Shown: positions 53,893-64,000 of the stretch, piece by piece
How the letters are laid out: the number at the start of each line of letters is the position of its first letter
How positions within the stretch are numbered: position 1 is the first letter of the stretch
From: Humisphaera borealis
Lineage (GTDB): Bacteria; Planctomycetota; Phycisphaerae; Tepidisphaerales; Tepidisphaeraceae
Assembly (NCBI RefSeq): GCF_015169395.1
Contig: NZ_CP063458.1
Span: 7,027,954-7,091,953 of the forward strand
Length of the DNA stretch: 64,000 nt
Reading direction: 5' to 3'
The notes under the pieces: generated by a model
The model's database searches: none
Told to the model about the DNA's origin: nothing
The model's input: the letters and a program-made list of their open reading frames with translations, nothing else
Position numbers and translations under genes: made by a program

Positions 53893-54816
53893 TTATCGCG
53901 CGACGGACTTCCCAGCCGGTGCGGCGACCTTCGCGGCAGGGGCGGCCGGTGATTTGAGCTGGCGGTCCAGGTACTCGATCGCGGCGGCCTCGGCTTTCTT
54001 GCCGTCGTCGCCCTTGAAGCCGTGGCCGGCGCCGTCGAGCGTGACGAGTTCGACCGGAACCTCGGCGGCGTTGAGCTTGTCGCGCATCCAGAGCGCCTGC
54101 TCGTAGTTAACGTACTTGTCTTCGGTGCCGTGGAGCAGCAACATCGGTGCGGCCCGCGGCGTCACCCAGTACAGCGGGCTGGCGTGAATATGGCGGGCAC
54201 GTTCGTGCTCGACATCGCCGCCGAGGAACAGCGGCAGCACTTCAGCCGCATCGACACTCTTGCCGTAACTCTTGGTCAGGTCGCTGGGGCCGTAGTAGCT
54301 CACCACGCAGCGAACGCCAGGCGACGGGGCGTTCGGCGCGGCGTCGGGGGGATCAAACGCCCGGACGTCGCCGGTCACGCCCAGAAACAGCGCCAGGTGC
54401 CCACCGGCCGATCCGCCGAGCGCGGCGACTCTCTCGGGATCGATGCCATACTTGGCGGCGTTGGATTTGACCCACTGCACGGCGGCCTTCACGTCATGGA
54501 CGGCGGCCGGGAACTGGTACTTCGGGGCCAGTCGGTAATCGATCGTGACGGCGACATACCCGCGGTCGGCGAGCTTCTTGCACAGGTCGTTGTAGCCCTT
54601 GCGGTCACCCGCGCGAAACCCGCCACCATGAATGCACACCACCGCCGGCAACTTCTCCCCGGCCTTCACCTCTCTCGGACGGGCGAGGTTGAGTTTCAGG
54701 TGCTGGTCGGCGGGATTGGCAAACTCTATCCCTTCTTCAAAAACGACCTCCGCCGCCGACGCCGACAACGCAAGCAGGAGGACGACAACACCACCAACGA
54801 TTCGGGCAATAGACAT
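53893..54816 (-). CDS. Secreted BD-FAE-type alpha/beta hydrolase (carboxylesterase)
   Basis: This 307-residue protein has a signal peptide 'GGVVVLLLALSASAAEV' (about residues 8-24). Hormone-sensitive-lipase features are present: oxyanion 'HGGGFRAGD', nucleophile Ser in 'LGGSAGGHLAL', Asp in 'HGTEDKYVNYEQ' and His in 'DGAGHGFKGDD'. This fits acetyl or feruloyl esterases that act on polysaccharide side groups. AGAGG seven bases before ATG 54816 sets the start. The gene is first in an operon with the DUF1501 gene and is divergent from the glycosidase-like gene. Confidence 0.88.
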   Translation of the reverse strand: MSIARIVGGVVVLLLALSASAAEVVFEEGIEFANPADQHLKLNLARPREVKAGEKLPAVVCIHGGGFRAGDRKGYNDLCKKLADRGYVAVTIDYRLAPKYQFPAAVHDVKAAVQWVKSNAAKYGIDPERVAALGGSAGGHLALFLGVTGDVRAFDPPDAAPNAPSPGVRCVVSYYGPSDLTKSYGKSVDAAEVLPLFLGGDVEHERARHIHASPLYWVTPRAAPMLLLHGTEDKYVNYEQALWMRDKLNAAEVPVELVTLDGAGHGFKGDDGKKAEAAAIEYLDRQLKSPAAPAAKVAAPAGKSVAR

Positions 54817-54955
54817 GAAATGACCTCTCTCCCTTCCCGTTACCCGGGAACAGTCGCGGCGTTTACGAGAGAGCCTTCATCGCCGGCGGCAGGTACCATC
54901 GCACTGGCGCGACACCCGTACGCGATTGGCCAGGTCGACAGTGGGAGCCACTACG

Positions 54956-56575
54956 ATGAATCCTGCACGTCTGCTCGCTCGATCCACGGTTCAGATGCTC
55001 GCGATTCTCACGGCGATGAGCTGTGCGCCGGTCGCGGGGGCCGCCGACCCGCAAGGCGCTTCGCTCGTCGATGAGACGACCTGTCAGACGCTGTTCGCCT
55101 TCGACCGGGTCTCGATTCCCTATTCGCAGAACCTCCGGTTGGAAATGCGATCGCCACAGAAGCATCCGGCCAATCCGGTGGTACCGCGCGGCGCGGCGGG
55201 TACACCCGATGCGCGGGGCGTACAGTTCTACGGCTCGGTCATCCGCGAGGGCGGGAAGTATCGCATGTGGTACGTCGCCGCGGACGACGACAGCGACAAC
55301 AAGGTCGCTTCGGCCCGCTGGCGTCCGGCCTACGCCGAGAGCGACGACGGCGTGAAATGGGTCAAGCCGAACCTTGGCCTGGTGGAGTTTCAGGGCAACA
55401 AGAACAACAACCTGATCCTGATGGATCCGCCGCTGGGGACCGTGAACCTGAAGGTCCTCGCCGACCCGGAGGATCGGAACCCGGACCGCAGATACAAGAT
55501 CTCCACGCACGTCTACTTTCGGCACAAATCGCGGCTCGGCACCCTCGCCCCGTACGCCAGTGCCGACGGGCTTCGATGGAAACTGCTGACCGATGCCAGG
55601 CCCGTCAAAGCCGAACTGGCGAAGGAGGACCTGGTTCTGCCGGGCGTTCACTTCGAGCCCTGCGGCGGTTTGTACAAGTGGGACGGCATGTATTTCATCT
55701 GCGGCCAGAACGCGCTGAATGCGACGAACCCCTATCACGGCCGCGTGTCGCGCACGTACCGCTCGGCGGACTTCGTTCACTGGCTGCCGACGAGCAATAT
55801 TGCGTTCGTCCGCGAGCCGCAGCACCAGTTGCTGGGGGCAGGGCGAAGCCTGGAAGGCGAGCAGAACCACGAGGGCATCAGTGTATGGAATCGGCGTAAC
55901 GTGCTGCTTGGCGTGTGCGGGCTGTGGCACGGCGCGAAGGAATGGAAGGACATCTCCGTCGATCTGGGCTTTCTCGTCAGCAATGACGGACTCGACTTCC
56001 GCCAGCCCGTTAACGAATCGGTCTTCTTAAAGCGCGGCGATGACGGCGCGTGGGACCAAGGCGGCGTTCTGCAGGGCCAGGGCTTCGAGAATGTCGGCGA
56101 AAAGACGTACATCTATTACGGGGCGTGGGATCCCCGGCAGACGGGTCAGAAAGACCCGAATCGCGGCGGCGTGGGCATTGCCATGCTGCCGCGCGACCGT
56201 TTCGGCGACCTTGTGGTCGAGGAAGCGGGTAAGGGACCCGGAGCATACCAGTTGCCGATCATTCAGAGCGAGTTCACAACCGCAGCGATCTCGCTAAAGC
56301 CGAACGTGCCGTATCGCTTCCTCATCAACGCCGACGGCTTGGGTGCTGAAGCGGCGCTGCGAATCGAACTGCTCGGCAAGGACGAGAAACCGCTGCCCGG
56401 GTTTGCGGGCACGAACGCCGCGTGGGTCCGCCAAAGTGGATTCCAGACGCCGATCGTGTGGGGCGAAAGCGGCGACGTCCGCGGCCTGCCGGAACAGGTG
56501 AGGCTCCGCGTGAGTTTCGAAGGCAAGCGGAATACGGAGATTCGCTTCAGCGCGTTGTACGTGGCGGGGGGATGA
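54956..56575 (+). CDS. Secreted GH32/GH43-like propeller protein
   Basis: This 539-residue protein has a signal region 'STVQMLAILTAMSCAPVAGA' (about 10-29) with a Cys, so either lipoprotein or cleaved signal. The body shows five-bladed-propeller repeats typical of glycoside hydrolase families 32/43/62: 'GSVIREGGKYRMWYVAADDD', 'YKISTHVYFRHKSRLGTLAP', 'GGLYKWDGMYFICGQNALNA' and 'TYIYYGAWDPRQTG'. A C-terminal beta-sandwich follows from about 440. ATG 54956 is chosen (MNPARLLARS), with GGGAG a few bases upstream; a 10-codon extension upstream is possible. Many planctomycetes carry such proteins beside sulfatases; none is present here. Confidence 0.78.
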   Translation: MNPARLLARSTVQMLAILTAMSCAPVAGAADPQGASLVDETTCQTLFAFDRVSIPYSQNLRLEMRSPQKHPANPVVPRGAAGTPDARGVQFYGSVIREGGKYRMWYVAADDDSDNKVASARWRPAYAESDDGVKWVKPNLGLVEFQGNKNNNLILMDPPLGTVNLKVLADPEDRNPDRRYKISTHVYFRHKSRLGTLAPYASADGLRWKLLTDARPVKAELAKEDLVLPGVHFEPCGGLYKWDGMYFICGQNALNATNPYHGRVSRTYRSADFVHWLPTSNIAFVREPQHQLLGAGRSLEGEQNHEGISVWNRRNVLLGVCGLWHGAKEWKDISVDLGFLVSNDGLDFRQPVNESVFLKRGDDGAWDQGGVLQGQGFENVGEKTYIYYGAWDPRQTGQKDPNRGGVGIAMLPRDRFGDLVVEEAGKGPGAYQLPIIQSEFTTAAISLKPNVPYRFLINADGLGAEAALRIELLGKDEKPLPGFAGTNAAWVRQSGFQTPIVWGESGDVRGLPEQVRLRVSFEGKRNTEIRFSALYVAGG

Positions 56576-56624
56576 CAGCCTTGTGGCGGGGCGTCTGTGA
56601 CCTCGGCGGGCATGCATCCTGAAC

Positions 56625-56652
56625 TTGTGGCTGCAATCGAATAGGTTACAAT
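56625..56652 (+). promoter_or_regulatory. Promoter of the MNT-HEPN pair
   Basis: TTGTGG (56625-56630), 16 bases, TACAAT (56647-56652). Transcription should start near 56659, giving an almost leaderless message for ATG 56663. Confidence 0.6.
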
Positions 56653-56662
56653 TGTCACCGTT

Positions 56663-57370
56663 ATGATTACAGGAACGGAAGCCGGTGACATTCTCTTCGG
56701 CCGCACCCGGCGAGCTATCCTCGCATTGACCTTTCTCCGCCCGGATGAGTCTTTTTACATGAGAGAGATCGTTCGCCGGACGGGTTGTGGTACCGGCCCG
56801 GTCCAACGGGAGTTGAAACTGCTGACTGACTGCGGCATTCTCAGGCGCGACCGCCAGCGGTTTTTCCGCGCAAACCCGGACTCAGCAATCTACGAACCGT
56901 TGAAACAGATCGTGATCCGGACCGTCGGCTTGGGCGAGCGACTCCGTGCGACCTTGAATCCGTTCGCTAATGACATCGCCGTCGCGTTCATTTTCGGTTC
57001 CTTTTCGCGGGGAGAGCAGCGCGAGCAAAGCGACGTGGATGTACTGGTTGTCACCAAAGATTCCTCGGCTGATCCCCACGCGATCGACGCGGCGTTAGCC
57101 TCTCAGCAATCACAGGTCGGGCGCGCAATCAATCCTTTCGTGCTGCCGGCCGAAGAGTGGGCACGGAAGTACCGGTCGGGCAATGCTTTCGTGCAGCGCG
57201 TATCCAAATCGGAGAAGACGTATCTGATCGGAGATGATGATGAGCTTGAGCGTCTGGCAGAAGAACGGGTGGCTGAAGCCGCACAGCCCGACACGTCAGG
57301 AAGTGCTCGACCTGCTCGCGCTGGCCGATCGCGATCTGCGAAACGCGAAGGTCAGCGGTCTCGACAATGA
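56663..57370 (+). CDS. MNT-type nucleotidyltransferase with winged helix
   Basis: This 235-residue protein has a winged-helix N-terminus (residues 1-85): 'RRAILALTFLRPDESFYMRE', 'RTGCGTGPVQRELKLLTDCG'. A minimal nucleotidyltransferase (about 95-200) follows with the catalytic block 'AFIFGSFSRGEQREQSDVDV' (GSxSRG and DxD). In the MNT-HEPN systems described so far the MNT protein AMPylates or blocks the HEPN toxin; this pair probably works alike. The last 43 residues are read in another frame over the HEPN gene (131-base overlap) and are Arg/Ala-rich, so they may be a by-product of overlap. It is probably autoregulatory through the winged helix. Confidence 0.82.
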   Translation: MITGTEAGDILFGRTRRAILALTFLRPDESFYMREIVRRTGCGTGPVQRELKLLTDCGILRRDRQRFFRANPDSAIYEPLKQIVIRTVGLGERLRATLNPFANDIAVAFIFGSFSRGEQREQSDVDVLVVTKDSSADPHAIDAALASQQSQVGRAINPFVLPAEEWARKYRSGNAFVQRVSKSEKTYLIGDDDELERLAEERVAEAAQPDTSGSARPARAGRSRSAKREGQRSRQ

Positions 57371-57692
57371 CTGGCGATTCAATATCGCGTACAACGCCGC
57401 GCTTCAGGCGGGAACAGCTGCGCTGGTTGCCTCTGGCTTCGCCGTCCCCAAAGGCGATTCACATCATTTTAGAGTCATCGGATCACTCGCCCTGACCGTA
57501 GGACTCGAGGGCAAGCTGGTCGATCAGCTCGACCGGTATCGACGTAAGCGCAGTGTGAGTGTTTACGACGTAGCCGGCGCGATCAGCGACGCCGAAAGCC
57601 GTGGAATGCTCGCATTGGCTGAAGATCTGGTCGAGCACGTTCACGCATGGTTGTTGCAGAACCACCCGGACTTAATGGACTCAAAGTCTTAA
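57240..57692 (+). CDS. HEPN-domain protein, partner of MNT
   Basis: This 150-residue all-helical protein starts at the third of three consecutive ATGs, six bases after GGAG (57230-57233). 'QEVLDLLALADRDLRNAKVS' starts the family fold, with 'WRFNIAYNAALQAGTAALVA' in the middle. 'QLDRYRRKRSVSVYDVAG' (about 98-115) stands where RNase HEPNs have R-x4-6-H; here a KRxxxxY form occurs, as in some MNT partners, so RNase activity is uncertain. The gene overlaps the MNT gene by 131 bases and the two should be co-translated. Confidence 0.8.
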   Translation: MSLSVWQKNGWLKPHSPTRQEVLDLLALADRDLRNAKVSGLDNDWRFNIAYNAALQAGTAALVASGFAVPKGDSHHFRVIGSLALTVGLEGKLVDQLDRYRRKRSVSVYDVAGAISDAESRGMLALAEDLVEHVHAWLLQNHPDLMDSKS

Positions 57693-57761
57693 GCCCCGGG
57701 TGTAGGCCACGGCTACAGCAACACTGTTCTACTGCGCGGCACGTATCCCGTAACGCATCGC

Positions 57762-59219
57762 TCACGCCAGCAGCGGCTTCTGCACCACGCCGTGCACATC
57801 CGTCAGGCGGAACTCGCGGCCCTGGTACTTGTACGTCAGCTTCTCGTGGTCGATGCCGAGCAGGTGCAGGACAGTGGCGTTGAGGTCGTGGACGTGGACA
57901 GGGTTCTCAGCCGGCGCGAAGCCGAAGGGGTCGGTCTTTCCGAAGCTGATCCCGCCCTTCACGCCGCCGCCGGCGAGCCAGCAGGTGAAGGCATCTTTGT
58001 GGTGATCGCGGCCCGGGCTGGTGGCTTTGCCGTCGCCGTCGATGCCCTGAGCTAAAGGCGTACGGCCGAACTCCGAACCCCAGATGACCAGGGTGTCATC
58101 GAACATCCCCAGCCGTTTGAGGTCCTTGATCAGCGCCGCCATCGGGCGATCGACATCCTTGCACTTGGCGGGAAGCCTCGTCGCGATGCTGCCGTGGTGA
58201 TCCCAGTCGGAATCGTAAAGCTCGACGACACGCACGCCGCGTTCGACCAGCCGTCGGGCCAGCAGGCAGTTGCCGGCGAACGAAGCCTTGCCGGGTTGCG
58301 CCCCGTAAGACTCCAGCACCTCCTTCGGCTCGCGCGAGATGTCCATCAGATCGGGGACCGACGTCTGCATCTTGAACGCCATCTCGTACTGCGCGATGCG
58401 GGTGGCGATCTCGGGGTCGGCGACTTGCTGAAGGTGGTGCTCGTTGAGGCCCTTGACCGCATCAAGAATGCGCCGGCGATTCGCGGCGGTCTGCCCGGCC
58501 GGGTTGCCAAGGTACAGCACGGGGTCGCCGGAGTTTCTGAACTGGATGCCCTGGTACACGCTGGGCAGGAAACCGCTGCCCCAGAGCGAAGTCCCCGCGC
58601 CACCGAGCGGCCCGGACAGCAGCACGACATACGCCGGCAGGTTCTGGTTTTCAGACCCCAGGCCGTAGGTCACCCACGATCCGAAACCGGGCCGGCCACC
58701 CCGGCCGAAACCGGTGTGCATGAACAGCTGCGCCGGCGCGTGGTTGATTTCATCGGTGTGGACGGACCGAACGACGGCGATGTCGTCGGCGACGGTAGCG
58801 AGGCTGGGGAGAAGCTCGGAGAACGTCTGGCCGCTCTTACCGTGATTGGCGAACTTAAACCGCGACCCGGCGAGCGTCATCTTCCCGCCGATGAAGGCGA
58901 ATCGCTTGCCTTCGAGCAGTTCGGCGGGGCAGGGCTCGCCACTGCGCTTTTGCAGCTCCGGCTTGGGGTCGAATAAATCGAGTTGCGACGGGGCACCGAT
59001 CATGTGCAGGTAGATCACCCGCTTGGCCCGGGCGGCGAAGTGTGGCTGCCGAGGCGACGCCGGGTCGATGCGCAGAGACGGCGATCCGTCCGCGGAAGTC
59101 GCCGAATAGCCGTCGCCTGCCAGCAGCCCGGCGAGCGCGGCACCGCCGAACCCCAGGCCCGACCGGCGGAGGAACTGTCGGCGCGTCGCCAGTTGAAGGG
59201 CTTCGTCGATTGGATGCAT
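57762..59219 (-). CDS. DUF1501 family exported protein (third)
   Basis: This 485-residue protein starts [20 protein letters not shown] (ATG 59219; a TTG three codons upstream directly abuts the upstream stop). The twin-arginine-type signal is '[20 protein letters not shown]'. Blocks: '[20 protein letters not shown]', '[20 protein letters not shown]', '[13 protein letters not shown]', '[20 protein letters not shown]'. It is the second gene of a two-gene operon after the PSCyt1/DUF1553 gene, the classic planctomycete pair. The pair is often proposed to act in polymer degradation or electron transfer, without proof. Confidence 0.92.
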   Translation of the reverse strand: MHPIDEALQLATRRQFLRRSGLGFGGAALAGLLAGDGYSATSADGSPSLRIDPASPRQPHFAARAKRVIYLHMIGAPSQLDLFDPKPELQKRSGEPCPAELLEGKRFAFIGGKMTLAGSRFKFANHGKSGQTFSELLPSLATVADDIAVVRSVHTDEINHAPAQLFMHTGFGRGGRPGFGSWVTYGLGSENQNLPAYVVLLSGPLGGAGTSLWGSGFLPSVYQGIQFRNSGDPVLYLGNPAGQTAANRRRILDAVKGLNEHHLQQVADPEIATRIAQYEMAFKMQTSVPDLMDISREPKEVLESYGAQPGKASFAGNCLLARRLVERGVRVVELYDSDWDHHGSIATRLPAKCKDVDRPMAALIKDLKRLGMFDDTLVIWGSEFGRTPLAQGIDGDGKATSPGRDHHKDAFTCWLAGGGVKGGISFGKTDPFGFAPAENPVHVHDLNATVLHLLGIDHEKLTYKYQGREFRLTDVHGVVQKPLLA

Positions 59220-59224
59220 GGGGA

Positions 59225-62200
59225 TCAACCCTTGGTGATGGTCTCGTCGAGGTTCAGGATCGCCGCACTAACGGCGTACCACGCGGCAAACTGACCGGCC
59301 GACATCCCTGCGGGGATCTCTGCCTTGCCGACGAACTGCTTTGCGACCGCCGGTGCGGCTGTCATCGCATCCGATTCGGCGTCGAACAGCGTTCGCAGAA
59401 GCCCCAGTTCCCCCGCATCGGGTGTGCGGCCGAGTGCCAGGCGGAACGCGTGGGTGATACGGGCGTCGACGGATGCAGACGGCGTTTCCGCAACGAGGCG
59501 CCGCGCGAAAGCCATCGCGGCTTCGACGTAGACCGGGTCATTCAACAGCGTAAGTGCCTGCAACGGCGTGTTGGTGCGCGGCCGTTTCACGCGGCACGCG
59601 AAACGCTCAGGTGCGTCAAACGCGACGAAGCTCGGATAGGGAGCCGAGCGCTTCCAGACGACGTAGAGCCCACGCCGATACTTGTCTTCCCCCGGGCTGA
59701 CGACGTAGTCGTATTTCGCACCGCCTACCTTCGTCCACAGCCCGTCCGGCTGCGGCGGACGCACCGGCGGCCCGCCGAGCTTCGGCGACAGCAGCCCGCC
59801 GATCGCCAGCGCGTTGTCGCGAATCGCCTCGGCGTCCAGGCGGAACCGCGGCCCGCGGGCCAGGAGCCGGTTGGTCGGATCTTTCGACAGCAGCTCCGGC
59901 GTCAGCCGCGACGACTGGCGATAGGTGTTCGACAGCACCATCGTGCGGACGATGTGCTTGATTGACCAAGGCTTTGCGCCGCCCGCGACGGCTGTCGGTT
60001 CCATGAACTCCACCGCGAGCCAGTCAAGCAGTTCCGGGTGGCTCGGCGGGTCTCCCTTGATGCCGAAGTCCTCTGGTGTCGCGACGATGCCTTGGCCGAA
60101 CAGTTCGGCCCAGAGACGGTTGACCGTCACCCTCGCCGTCAACGGGTTGTCGCGGCTCACCAGCCAGCGGGCCAGGCCGACCCGGTTTCGCTCGGCGTCA
60201 GCGGGCATCGGTGGGAGCAGACCGGGCGTTCCGGGCGCGACCGATGCGCCGGGAGAACGGAAGTCGCCCCGGCTAAAGAGCATTGACGGCCTTGTCGCCG
60301 GCATCTCCTGCATTACCAGCGTCTTGACCGACGGTGCCTTGGCCAGTTCGGCTTCCTTCGATCGGATGTCGTTCTGCAGTCGCACGTACTCTGCGTCCTG
60401 CGCCAGGCGGTAGTCGGCGATTGCCTTCTTCTGCGGTCCTGAACGCTTCGCCGGCACGACGGCCAGTGCCTCTGCGACCGCGGCGGGGATGCTCGTTCCC
60501 TGGCCCGACCCGGTGAGGGCCGACAGCCTTACCCGACCGATGGTCCGGCCGCCGCCGAAGTTCTGTACCAGGGTAAAGGTGAGTTCTGTGCCGCCGTCAA
60601 ACCCGACCGGGGCGGCGCTTTCGAAGACGGCCCAGTGCGGCTCGTGGAACTTCGGATTGATCGCCCAGGCCGACTTGGGGTCGTCATCGATTGCGCCTTC
60701 GGGCGAAAACTTCGCCTGCGAGAAGTCGGCCCGGGCCGACTTGAACGTCACCGCCTCGGGTTTGCCGCCTGGCTTCGTCGCCGTCACGGCGAACGTGTTC
60801 AGCACAAAGTTCGGCCGGTTTGCATCGCCACGCCCCGGGCCTTTGCCCGGCAATGACGGATCGGTCAGCGCTTCGAGCTTGAACCCTCGAATCCCGGTCA
60901 GGCGTGTCCTGGCGACGATCGTATAGGTGTCTTTGTCCGGCGGATCGCCGCTTACCAGAACGGACCCGTCCTTCAGCACCTCGTGCGTCGCTCCGCCGAT
61001 GGAATCGAAGTCCGTGATTTCCAGCACATGTTCGCTGGGGCCTTCGCTGGCGGTCTTGAGCGTGGCGGCTTCCCAAGCGGCGTCGGGCGTTTCGAAAAGT
61101 TTGCTGCGGGCTGCGAGTTGCTGGTTCGCTGCGGCGACTTCCTGTTGCAGCTTCTCCTGCGCCTTGGAGTTGCCGGCGTCGGTCAGAGACATTTCGGGGC
61201 CCAGGAACCGGATCGAACCGGGCACCTTCGGGTTGGATCGTTCGGCTTCCTTCGTCGTGCTATTGAAGAACGCAAAGAGCTGGTAGTAGTCCTTCTGCGA
61301 GAAGGGGTCGTACTTGTGGTCGTGGCACTGGGCGCACTCGATCGTGCTGCCGAGCCAGATGGTGCCCAGCGTGTTGACGCGGTCCATCACCTGGTTGACG
61401 CGGGTCTCTTCAGGGTCGGTGCCCGCTTCCACATTCGTCGGGGCATTGCGGTTGAAGCCGGTGGCGATTCTCTGGCTCTGGGTGGCGTTGGGCAGCAGGT
61501 CGCCGGCGAGTTGCTCGACCGTGAACTGGTCGAACGGCATGTCGGCGTTGAGTGCATCGACGACCCAATCGCGATACGCCCAGATGTCGCGCAGGTCGTC
61601 GCGCTGGTAGCCGTGCGAATCGGCATAGCGGGCGGCGTCAAGCCACGAGCGGGCCCACTTCACGCCGAACTGCGGCGAGGCGAGCAACCGATCGACGGCG
61701 CGTTCGTAAGCCGCCTCGGTTGAGTCGGCCAGGAAGGCGTCAATCTCAGCCGGCGTCGGCGGCAATCCGGTCAGGTCGAGCGACAGCCGGCGGATCAGTG
61801 TCTCGCGGGAGGCTTGCGGCGACGGCGTCCAGCCCTCCTTCTGAAGTCGCGCGACGATGAAGGCGTCGATTGCATTCGGCCGGGGGTGGTCGGTATTGGC
61901 CGCCTTCGGCAGGGCTGGCCGCAGCGGCTTCACGTACGCCCAGTGCCTGGACGCCTGCGCCGGCCATGCGGCTCCCTGCTGAATCCACTCCTTAAGCGTT
62001 TGCACCTGGGCAGCCGTGAGCCGTTCGCCCCGCGGCGGCATCGCGCCGTCCTGGTCGGCAGGCAACGCCAGGCGACTGAGCAGCTCGCTCTTGCCTGGCG
62101 TTCCGGCGACAACCGCCGGCCCCGATTCGCCTCCCTTGATCGCTGCTTCGCGGGAATCCAGCCGCAGGCCCCCTTTCTGCTTCTCGGGTCCGTGGCATTC

Positions 62201-62317
62201 GTAGCAGGCGCGCTGCAGGACTGCGACGGCCGCTGCCGGGTCCGCCGCCGCCACATCGGCCGCTACCGCCGAACGGGGCACCGCCAGGAAGAGAGCGATG
62301 AACAGAACCAGCCGCAT
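59225..62317 (-). CDS. PSCyt1-DUF1549-DUF1553 planctomycete cytochrome protein
   Basis: This 1030-residue exported protein has signal '[18 protein letters not shown]' (3-20), then the PSCyt1 haem-c site 'QRACYECHG' (CxxCH at 38-42). DUF1549 occupies about 145-360 ('[20 protein letters not shown]', '[20 protein letters not shown]', '[11 protein letters not shown]' with a second CxxCH near 334). A beta-rich middle part follows. DUF1553 fills about 680-1000 ('[20 protein letters not shown]', '[20 protein letters not shown]'). AAGGA about ten bases before ATG 62317 sets the start. Its stop is six bases before the DUF1501 ATG. The two CxxCH sites imply a dihaem protein. Confidence 0.93.
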   Translation of the reverse strand: MRLVLFIALFLAVPRSAVAADVAAADPAAAVAVLQRACYECHGPEKQKGGLRLDSREAAIKGGESGPAVVAGTPGKSELLSRLALPADQDGAMPPRGERLTAAQVQTLKEWIQQGAAWPAQASRHWAYVKPLRPALPKAANTDHPRPNAIDAFIVARLQKEGWTPSPQASRETLIRRLSLDLTGLPPTPAEIDAFLADSTEAAYERAVDRLLASPQFGVKWARSWLDAARYADSHGYQRDDLRDIWAYRDWVVDALNADMPFDQFTVEQLAGDLLPNATQSQRIATGFNRNAPTNVEAGTDPEETRVNQVMDRVNTLGTIWLGSTIECAQCHDHKYDPFSQKDYYQLFAFFNSTTKEAERSNPKVPGSIRFLGPEMSLTDAGNSKAQEKLQQEVAAANQQLAARSKLFETPDAAWEAATLKTASEGPSEHVLEITDFDSIGGATHEVLKDGSVLVSGDPPDKDTYTIVARTRLTGIRGFKLEALTDPSLPGKGPGRGDANRPNFVLNTFAVTATKPGGKPEAVTFKSARADFSQAKFSPEGAIDDDPKSAWAINPKFHEPHWAVFESAAPVGFDGGTELTFTLVQNFGGGRTIGRVRLSALTGSGQGTSIPAAVAEALAVVPAKRSGPQKKAIADYRLAQDAEYVRLQNDIRSKEAELAKAPSVKTLVMQEMPATRPSMLFSRGDFRSPGASVAPGTPGLLPPMPADAERNRVGLARWLVSRDNPLTARVTVNRLWAELFGQGIVATPEDFGIKGDPPSHPELLDWLAVEFMEPTAVAGGAKPWSIKHIVRTMVLSNTYRQSSRLTPELLSKDPTNRLLARGPRFRLDAEAIRDNALAIGGLLSPKLGGPPVRPPQPDGLWTKVGGAKYDYVVSPGEDKYRRGLYVVWKRSAPYPSFVAFDAPERFACRVKRPRTNTPLQALTLLNDPVYVEAAMAFARRLVAETPSASVDARITHAFRLALGRTPDAGELGLLRTLFDAESDAMTAAPAVAKQFVGKAEIPAGMSAGQFAAWYAVSAAILNLDETITKG

Positions 62318-62612
62318 GATGCCAATCCTTCTGAGGTCCGATCCCGGTCCGACGCGTCAGCAGGCGAAGCTGGACCATCAACTGACGCGAGATGTTATCT
62401 CAATCTACGCCCCGAGTCGGGGTTTATTCGCCAGTCACCCAGGCCGAATGCGACGAGTCGTTCCAAGACGGCAAGGGGGCAGAGCCAAATAATCCGGCAC
62501 ACCGAGCGTTGAGGTTCGGTGCACCGCCTTTCCCGGCGGTACACTGCGCGGGTGACTCGGCCTGACGATGCGTCGCCGAGCGCTGGCACATCTCGACTGG
62601 CCGGAGATTTCA

Positions 62613-64000
62613 TGAAGCTGATCGCACTCCTGATCGCCTTGTTCCCCCTGGCTGCACAGGCCGCCGAACCTTCGCGGGCCGGAGGACCTCTTGCCGGCGA
62701 GATTCTGGCCGCCAGCGGCATCAAGGGCGGCGTCGTCGTTCACTTGAACTGCGGCGACGGCCGGCTGACGGCGGCGTTGCGTGCCAACGACAGTTACATC
62801 GTCCAGGGCCTCGGGGCCGACATCACCGCCGCCCGGCAGCACATCCAGTCGCTCGGCATCTACGGTCCGGTATCGGTCGCCAGGTGGACAGGCGACCGCA
62901 TTCCGTACGTCGACAATATGGTGAACCTACTGGTCGCTGACGACCTCGGCAGTGTGCCGATGGACGAAGTCAACCGCGTGCTGACGCCCAACGGCGTGGC
63001 AATGATCGGCGGAAAGAAGACGGTCAAGCCCAAGCCGTCGGCGATGGACGACTGGACGCACTACTTTTACGACGCCCGCGGCAACGCCGTCTCGAAGGAT
63101 ACTGCCGTCGGTCCGCCGGAACGGTTGCAGTGGGTGGGCAGCCCGCGGTGGTCGCGGCATCACGATCGCATCTCGAGCCTCAGCGCGATGGTGTCGGGTG
63201 CGGGGCGGATGTTCTACATCATGGACGAAGGGTCGCGGATCTCGATCTTGCTTCCGTCCAAGTGGATGCTGACCGCCCGCGACGGCTACAACGGAGCGAT
63301 CCTCTGGCGCAAGCCGATCGCCAAGTGGCAGGACCACATGTGGCCGCTGAAGTCGGGTCCGACCCAGCTCACGCGCCGGTTGGTCACCGACGGCAAGCAC
63401 GTTTTCGTCACCATGGCGATCGACGCGCCGGTCAGCGCGCTCGACCCGGCGACCGGCGACACGATCCGCATCTACGAAGACACCAAGGGTGCCGAGGAAA
63501 TCCTGCACGTCGATGGCACGCTCTATTGCCTGGTAAACCCTGAAGCCTGGTCGCTGAAAGAGTTCGCGCCCAAGCTCAACACCGGCGATCAGAAGCGGGT
63601 TGAAACGGAATACAACTGGGATGAAAAGCCCCGGCGGCTGGTCGCGGTGGATGTCGAGACCGGAAAGCTCAAGTGGAAGCTCGACGGCAAAATTGCGCCG
63701 CTCACCCTCGCTGCCGACGGCAAGCGCGTCATCTATTACGACGGCGAGAAGCTGACGTCGCTCAACCCGGCCACGGGCGAGCAGCAGTGGGCCAGCGCCC
63801 CCGTCGCCAAGCGAAAACTGTTTGAATACAACTATGCCCCGCGCGTGGTGATGTTCAACGACATGGTGCTTTACGCCGGAGGCGACGGCGCGCAGAAGGG
63901 CCTGGCGGCAGACACCGGCAAAGAGCTCTGGTCGGCCCCGCACGCCAAGTCGGGCTATCGATCCCCTGAAGACCTGATCTGCGCCGGCGGGTTGGTTTGG
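62613..64000 (+). CDS. Exported methyltransferase-like + PQQ-propeller protein, cut by right edge
   Basis: The frame is open from ATG 62613 (GGAG five bases upstream) to the window end: 462 codons, C-terminus missing. The signal peptide is MKLIALLIALFPLAAQAAE. Residues 30-125 look like a Rossmann methyltransferase: 'GGVVVHLNCGDGRLTAALRA' (motif I), 'VDNMVNLLVADDLG', 'EVNRVLTPNGVAMIGGKKTV'. From about 135 PQQ-like propeller repeats start ('DDWTHYFYDARGN', 'GYNGAILWRKPI', 'VDVETGKLKWKL', 'LNPATGEQQWAS'). This fusion exists in planctomycetes, with unproven function. The upstream gap of 295 bases is divergent with the PSCyt1 gene and shows no recognised site. Confidence 0.85.

Overview
The window looks like part of a planctomycete chromosome. 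This is an inference from gene content. It holds three DUF1501 proteins, one beside a large PSCyt1/DUF1549/DUF1553 cytochrome-type protein. It also holds a BlaI/M56 sensor pair, many exported hydrolases, an 'ESRRLLS' N-terminal sorting-type motif, a PQQ-propeller protein at the right edge, high GC and few operons. A Phycisphaerae/Tepidisphaera-like lineage is plausible, but the sequence alone does not prove it.

Layout. 1-9.9 kb, minus strand: a BatA-like membrane protein running off the left edge, a small zinc-ribbon protein, a 1235-residue exported protein (terpene-cyclase-like toroid + von Willebrand A + zinc ribbon), a transglutaminase-fold protein lacking the expected Cys, and a CsgG-like lipoprotein that also ends in a zinc ribbon. 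10-14.7 kb: a Ca-binding-repeat surface protein with a clear terminator, a secreted lectin-like protein, a VIT-like membrane protein and a DUF1501 protein. 14.7-20 kb: blaI and an M56 peptidase fused to a repeat domain, then a secreted copy of that same domain, then a G8/beta-helix protein. Two operator-like dyads lie at the blaI promoter. 20-29.8 kb: an FMN-binding oxidase, an acetyl-xylan-esterase-like hydrolase, a cold-shock protein with a long leader, a class-III aminotransferase, a KimA-like APC permease preceded by a c-di-AMP (ydaO) riboswitch with terminator, a peroxiredoxin and an HPF/RaiA protein.

29.9-37.8 kb is a plastic segment. It has an intact IS5-type element with exact inverted repeats and a TTAG duplication, four palindromic repeats of three families, a tRNA-Ala(CGC) gene with promoter and terminator, and a VapBC toxin-antitoxin pair. 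An S9 peptidase with a VHL-beta domain, a secreted unknown protein and an unknown 356-residue protein lie among them. 38-49.5 kb: a DEAD-box helicase, an amidohydrolase, a DUF3863-like protein, a VHL-beta metalloprotease, EF-G after a long structured leader, an orphan HlyD-type adaptor and a second toroid protein. 49.6-64 kb: a propeller-phosphoesterase lipoprotein, a DUF1501 plus esterase pair, a glycosidase-like propeller protein, an MNT-HEPN pair with a long gene overlap, the PSCyt1/DUF1553-DUF1501 operon, and the start of an exported methyltransferase-like/PQQ-propeller protein.

Three points deserve attention first. One is the riboswitch-permease unit at 25.8-28.2 kb. Another is the BlaI/M56 operon whose sensor domain has been duplicated as a free secreted protein. 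The third is the left-hand group of exported proteins ending in zinc ribbons.
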